Shown: positions 62,780 through 64,000 of the stretch, in pieces
Layout: every line of letters starts with the position of its first letter
Position numbering within the stretch: position 1 is the stretch's first letter
Translations under genes and position numbers: made by a program
Notes under the pieces: generated by a model
Databases searched by the model: none
The model's input: only the letters and a program-made list of their open reading frames with translations
Told to the model about the DNA's origin: nothing
Origin: Mesorhizobium caraganae
GTDB taxonomy: Bacteria > Pseudomonadota > Alphaproteobacteria > Rhizobiales > Rhizobiaceae
NCBI RefSeq assembly: GCF_016836705.1
Contig: NZ_JAFCGY010000028.1
Coordinates: forward strand, 1 to 64,000
Length of the DNA stretch: 64,000 nt
Direction of reading: 5' to 3'

Positions 62780-63682
62780 ATGAAAGCTGCCCGTCTGAAA
62801 GCCTACGGCGACGTCGATCAGTTCGTGATCGAGGACGTACCAATGCCCAAGCCGGAAGCCGGCGAAGTGCTGATCAAGATCGAAGCATCCGCGGTGAACC
62901 ACTTCGACCTTATTATCCGCCAAGGCTTTATGGCCCAGTACATCCCGCTGGAACTTCCGGCGGTGTTGGGCGGCGATGCTGCCGGTACCGTTGTCGAGGT
63001 TGGCGCGGGCGTAACCGGAATCGCGGTTGGCGATCGTGTGATTGCCGACTTCGCTGCGAACGGCAGAGGCGCGCATGCCGAATATGGGGTGGTTTCAGCC
63101 ACGGCGGTAGCCAGACTTCCGGCCAATCTCACGTTCGAGCAAGGCGCCGCTCTACCGAAAGCTGGTCTTACCGGGCGGCAATCGGTCGATGCTCTCGGCG
63201 TCCAGGCGGGCGACCGCGTCCTGATTTCGGGCGGCCTCGGTGCGGTCGGTCGCGCCGCGATCCAGTATCTCAAGGAGATTGGGGCGGAGCCGGTGGCCGG
63301 CGTCCGGCCTGATCGTCTCGAGGAAGCACGCCAACTGGCAGGCGAAGCGCTCGACATTACCGAGTTACCAGGGGGTGCTACGTTCGACTATGCGATCAGT
63401 GCCGCGGCACCCGTGGCGGGCAACCTCATCCGGCACGTGCGAGACGGCGGTCAGATTGCCAGCGTTGTTCCCGTGCCCGACGGTGCAAACACCGACAACC
63501 GCGTGACCATCCGTGAACTCTATCACCGCGCCGATGCGGCCACGCTGGCCGCGGTGGCCGATGCCGCGTCGCGCGGTGTGTTGACCATCCCGATCGCCAA
63601 GTCTTTCCCGCTGGATCAGATTGGTGCCGCCCAAAATGCCGTCGCCGCTGGCGCGGACGGGAAAGTCCTGCTGAAACACTGA
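62780..63682 (+). CDS. Quinone-oxidoreductase-like NADP-dependent MDR protein
   Basis: A 300-residue medium-chain dehydrogenase/reductase without the zinc cysteines. The GroES-like N-terminus has AVNHFDLIIRQGF and GDAAGTVVEVGAGVTGIAVG; the Rossmann part has GVQAGDRVLISGGLGAVGRA. Such enzymes reduce quinones or unsaturated carbonyls. It is divergent from, and probably repressed by, the TetR gene. A DoxX gene follows on the same strand, a common pairing in redox stress clusters. Confidence 0.87.
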   Translation: MKAARLKAYGDVDQFVIEDVPMPKPEAGEVLIKIEASAVNHFDLIIRQGFMAQYIPLELPAVLGGDAAGTVVEVGAGVTGIAVGDRVIADFAANGRGAHAEYGVVSATAVARLPANLTFEQGAALPKAGLTGRQSVDALGVQAGDRVLISGGLGAVGRAAIQYLKEIGAEPVAGVRPDRLEEARQLAGEALDITELPGGATFDYAISAAAPVAGNLIRHVRDGGQIASVVPVPDGANTDNRVTIRELYHRADAATLAAVADAASRGVLTIPIAKSFPLDQIGAAQNAVAAGADGKVLLKH

Positions 63683-63769
63683 CCGCCGCGACATCGTCTC
63701 CAGCCATGCAAAACTTCTGACAGCGCGGAAGCGATGTTCTTACTGCGCCATCCAAAGATGGTAATCACC

Positions 63770-64000
63770 ATGTCCATTTCTGAAGCTAGCGCTCCGTCGT
63801 CTCGCCCTTGGCACATCGGGCTGTAGGCCGCCCAGATCGTGCTCTTCGTCCTGTTCGGCATGCCGGGCGTCATGAAGACATTCATGGATCCGTCGGCTCT
63901 TGCGCCAATGGGCATTGCCTGGGCAACCGACGTCCCGGTCTGGGTTCTCCGCTTCATCGGCATCTGCGAATTGGCAGGCGCACTTGGAATGATCCTTCGG
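63770..64000 (+). pseudogene. DoxX-family membrane protein with amber codon (runs off window)
   Basis: ATG 63770 gives MSISEASAPSSRPWHIGL and then TAG at 63824-63826. The same frame continues AAQIVLFVLFGMPGVMKTFM, then VPVWVLRFIGICELAGALGM, which is the DoxX four-helix membrane family. The position of the stop is normally tryptophan, so TGG to TAG is the simplest change. Reinitiation at a later ATG would lose part of the first helix. The 3' end is outside the window. Confidence 0.7.

Overview
The window looks like accessory DNA from a high-GC alphaproteobacterium of the Hyphomicrobiales, most likely Rhizobiaceae. The evidence is two DUF982 genes, an MHYT-GGDEF-EAL protein, a double cold-shock protein, a DUF309 protein, a DUF6867 gene behind livF, and large ABC-transporter and catabolic operons. 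No tRNA, rRNA, replication gene or CRISPR array was seen. The genus, and whether this is chromosome or megaplasmid, cannot be told from the sequence.

Region 1 (1-16.4 kb) is a patchwork: an IS30-type transposase at the edge, a PhzF-like gene, two DUF982 genes, and two near-identical 906-bp IS5-family copies in direct orientation (2193-3098 and 11459-12364). It also holds three cyclic-di-GMP proteins, a cold-shock protein and several gene remnants (DeoR, IS66 tnpA, valS). Region 2 (16.4-22.7 kb) has an MFS exporter, an OLD-family ATPase/TOPRIM nuclease resembling phage-defence proteins, and a scar made of broken ImmA/IrrE, DUF3800 and IS1182 transposase pieces.

Region 3 (22.7-33.6 kb) is a GntR-controlled catabolic cluster on the plus strand: an APH-fold kinase, a class III aminotransferase or phospho-lyase, a polar amino-acid ABC transporter, a uronate-dehydrogenase-like SDR, an enolase-superfamily dehydratase, an HpcH aldolase, an alpha/beta hydrolase and a truncated tautomerase. 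It shows decay: a fused permease junction, a 1-bp deletion in the ATPase, and an iolD fragment spliced into its tail. Region 4 (33.7-45.2 kb) is a compact minus-strand operon of ten genes: amidase, a peptide-type ABC transporter, a DeoR regulator, an M20 amidohydrolase, two choline-kinase-like kinases and an inositol-monophosphatase-like phosphatase. I recognise no described pathway with this content.

Region 5 (45.5-59 kb) runs on the plus strand: an N-formylglutamate amidohydrolase-like gene, a frameshifted glutamine-synthetase-like ligase, an aldehyde dehydrogenase, an iron alcohol dehydrogenase, a Cys/Met-metabolism PLP gene split by an IS110/IS1111-type element, then livHMGF, DUF6867 and a Liv-type binding protein. 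The ligase, ADH and ALDH suggest gamma-glutamylation-based amino-alcohol catabolism. Region 6 (59-64 kb) has a threonine-dehydratase-like gene with a divergent MocR regulator, then a TetR/oxidoreductase pair with two tandem palindromic operators and a DoxX gene with an amber codon.

The most interesting signal is in the IS110-family element (51231-52726). Its insertion can be resolved to the base with a CT core. The 280-bp non-coding end can encode, on the minus strand, an RNA with a 10-bp stem enclosing segments that match the two sides of the target site, followed by segments that match the two sides of the element's own junction. This is the layout of a bridge RNA, found here in an IS1111-like arrangement together with the target it appears to have selected.
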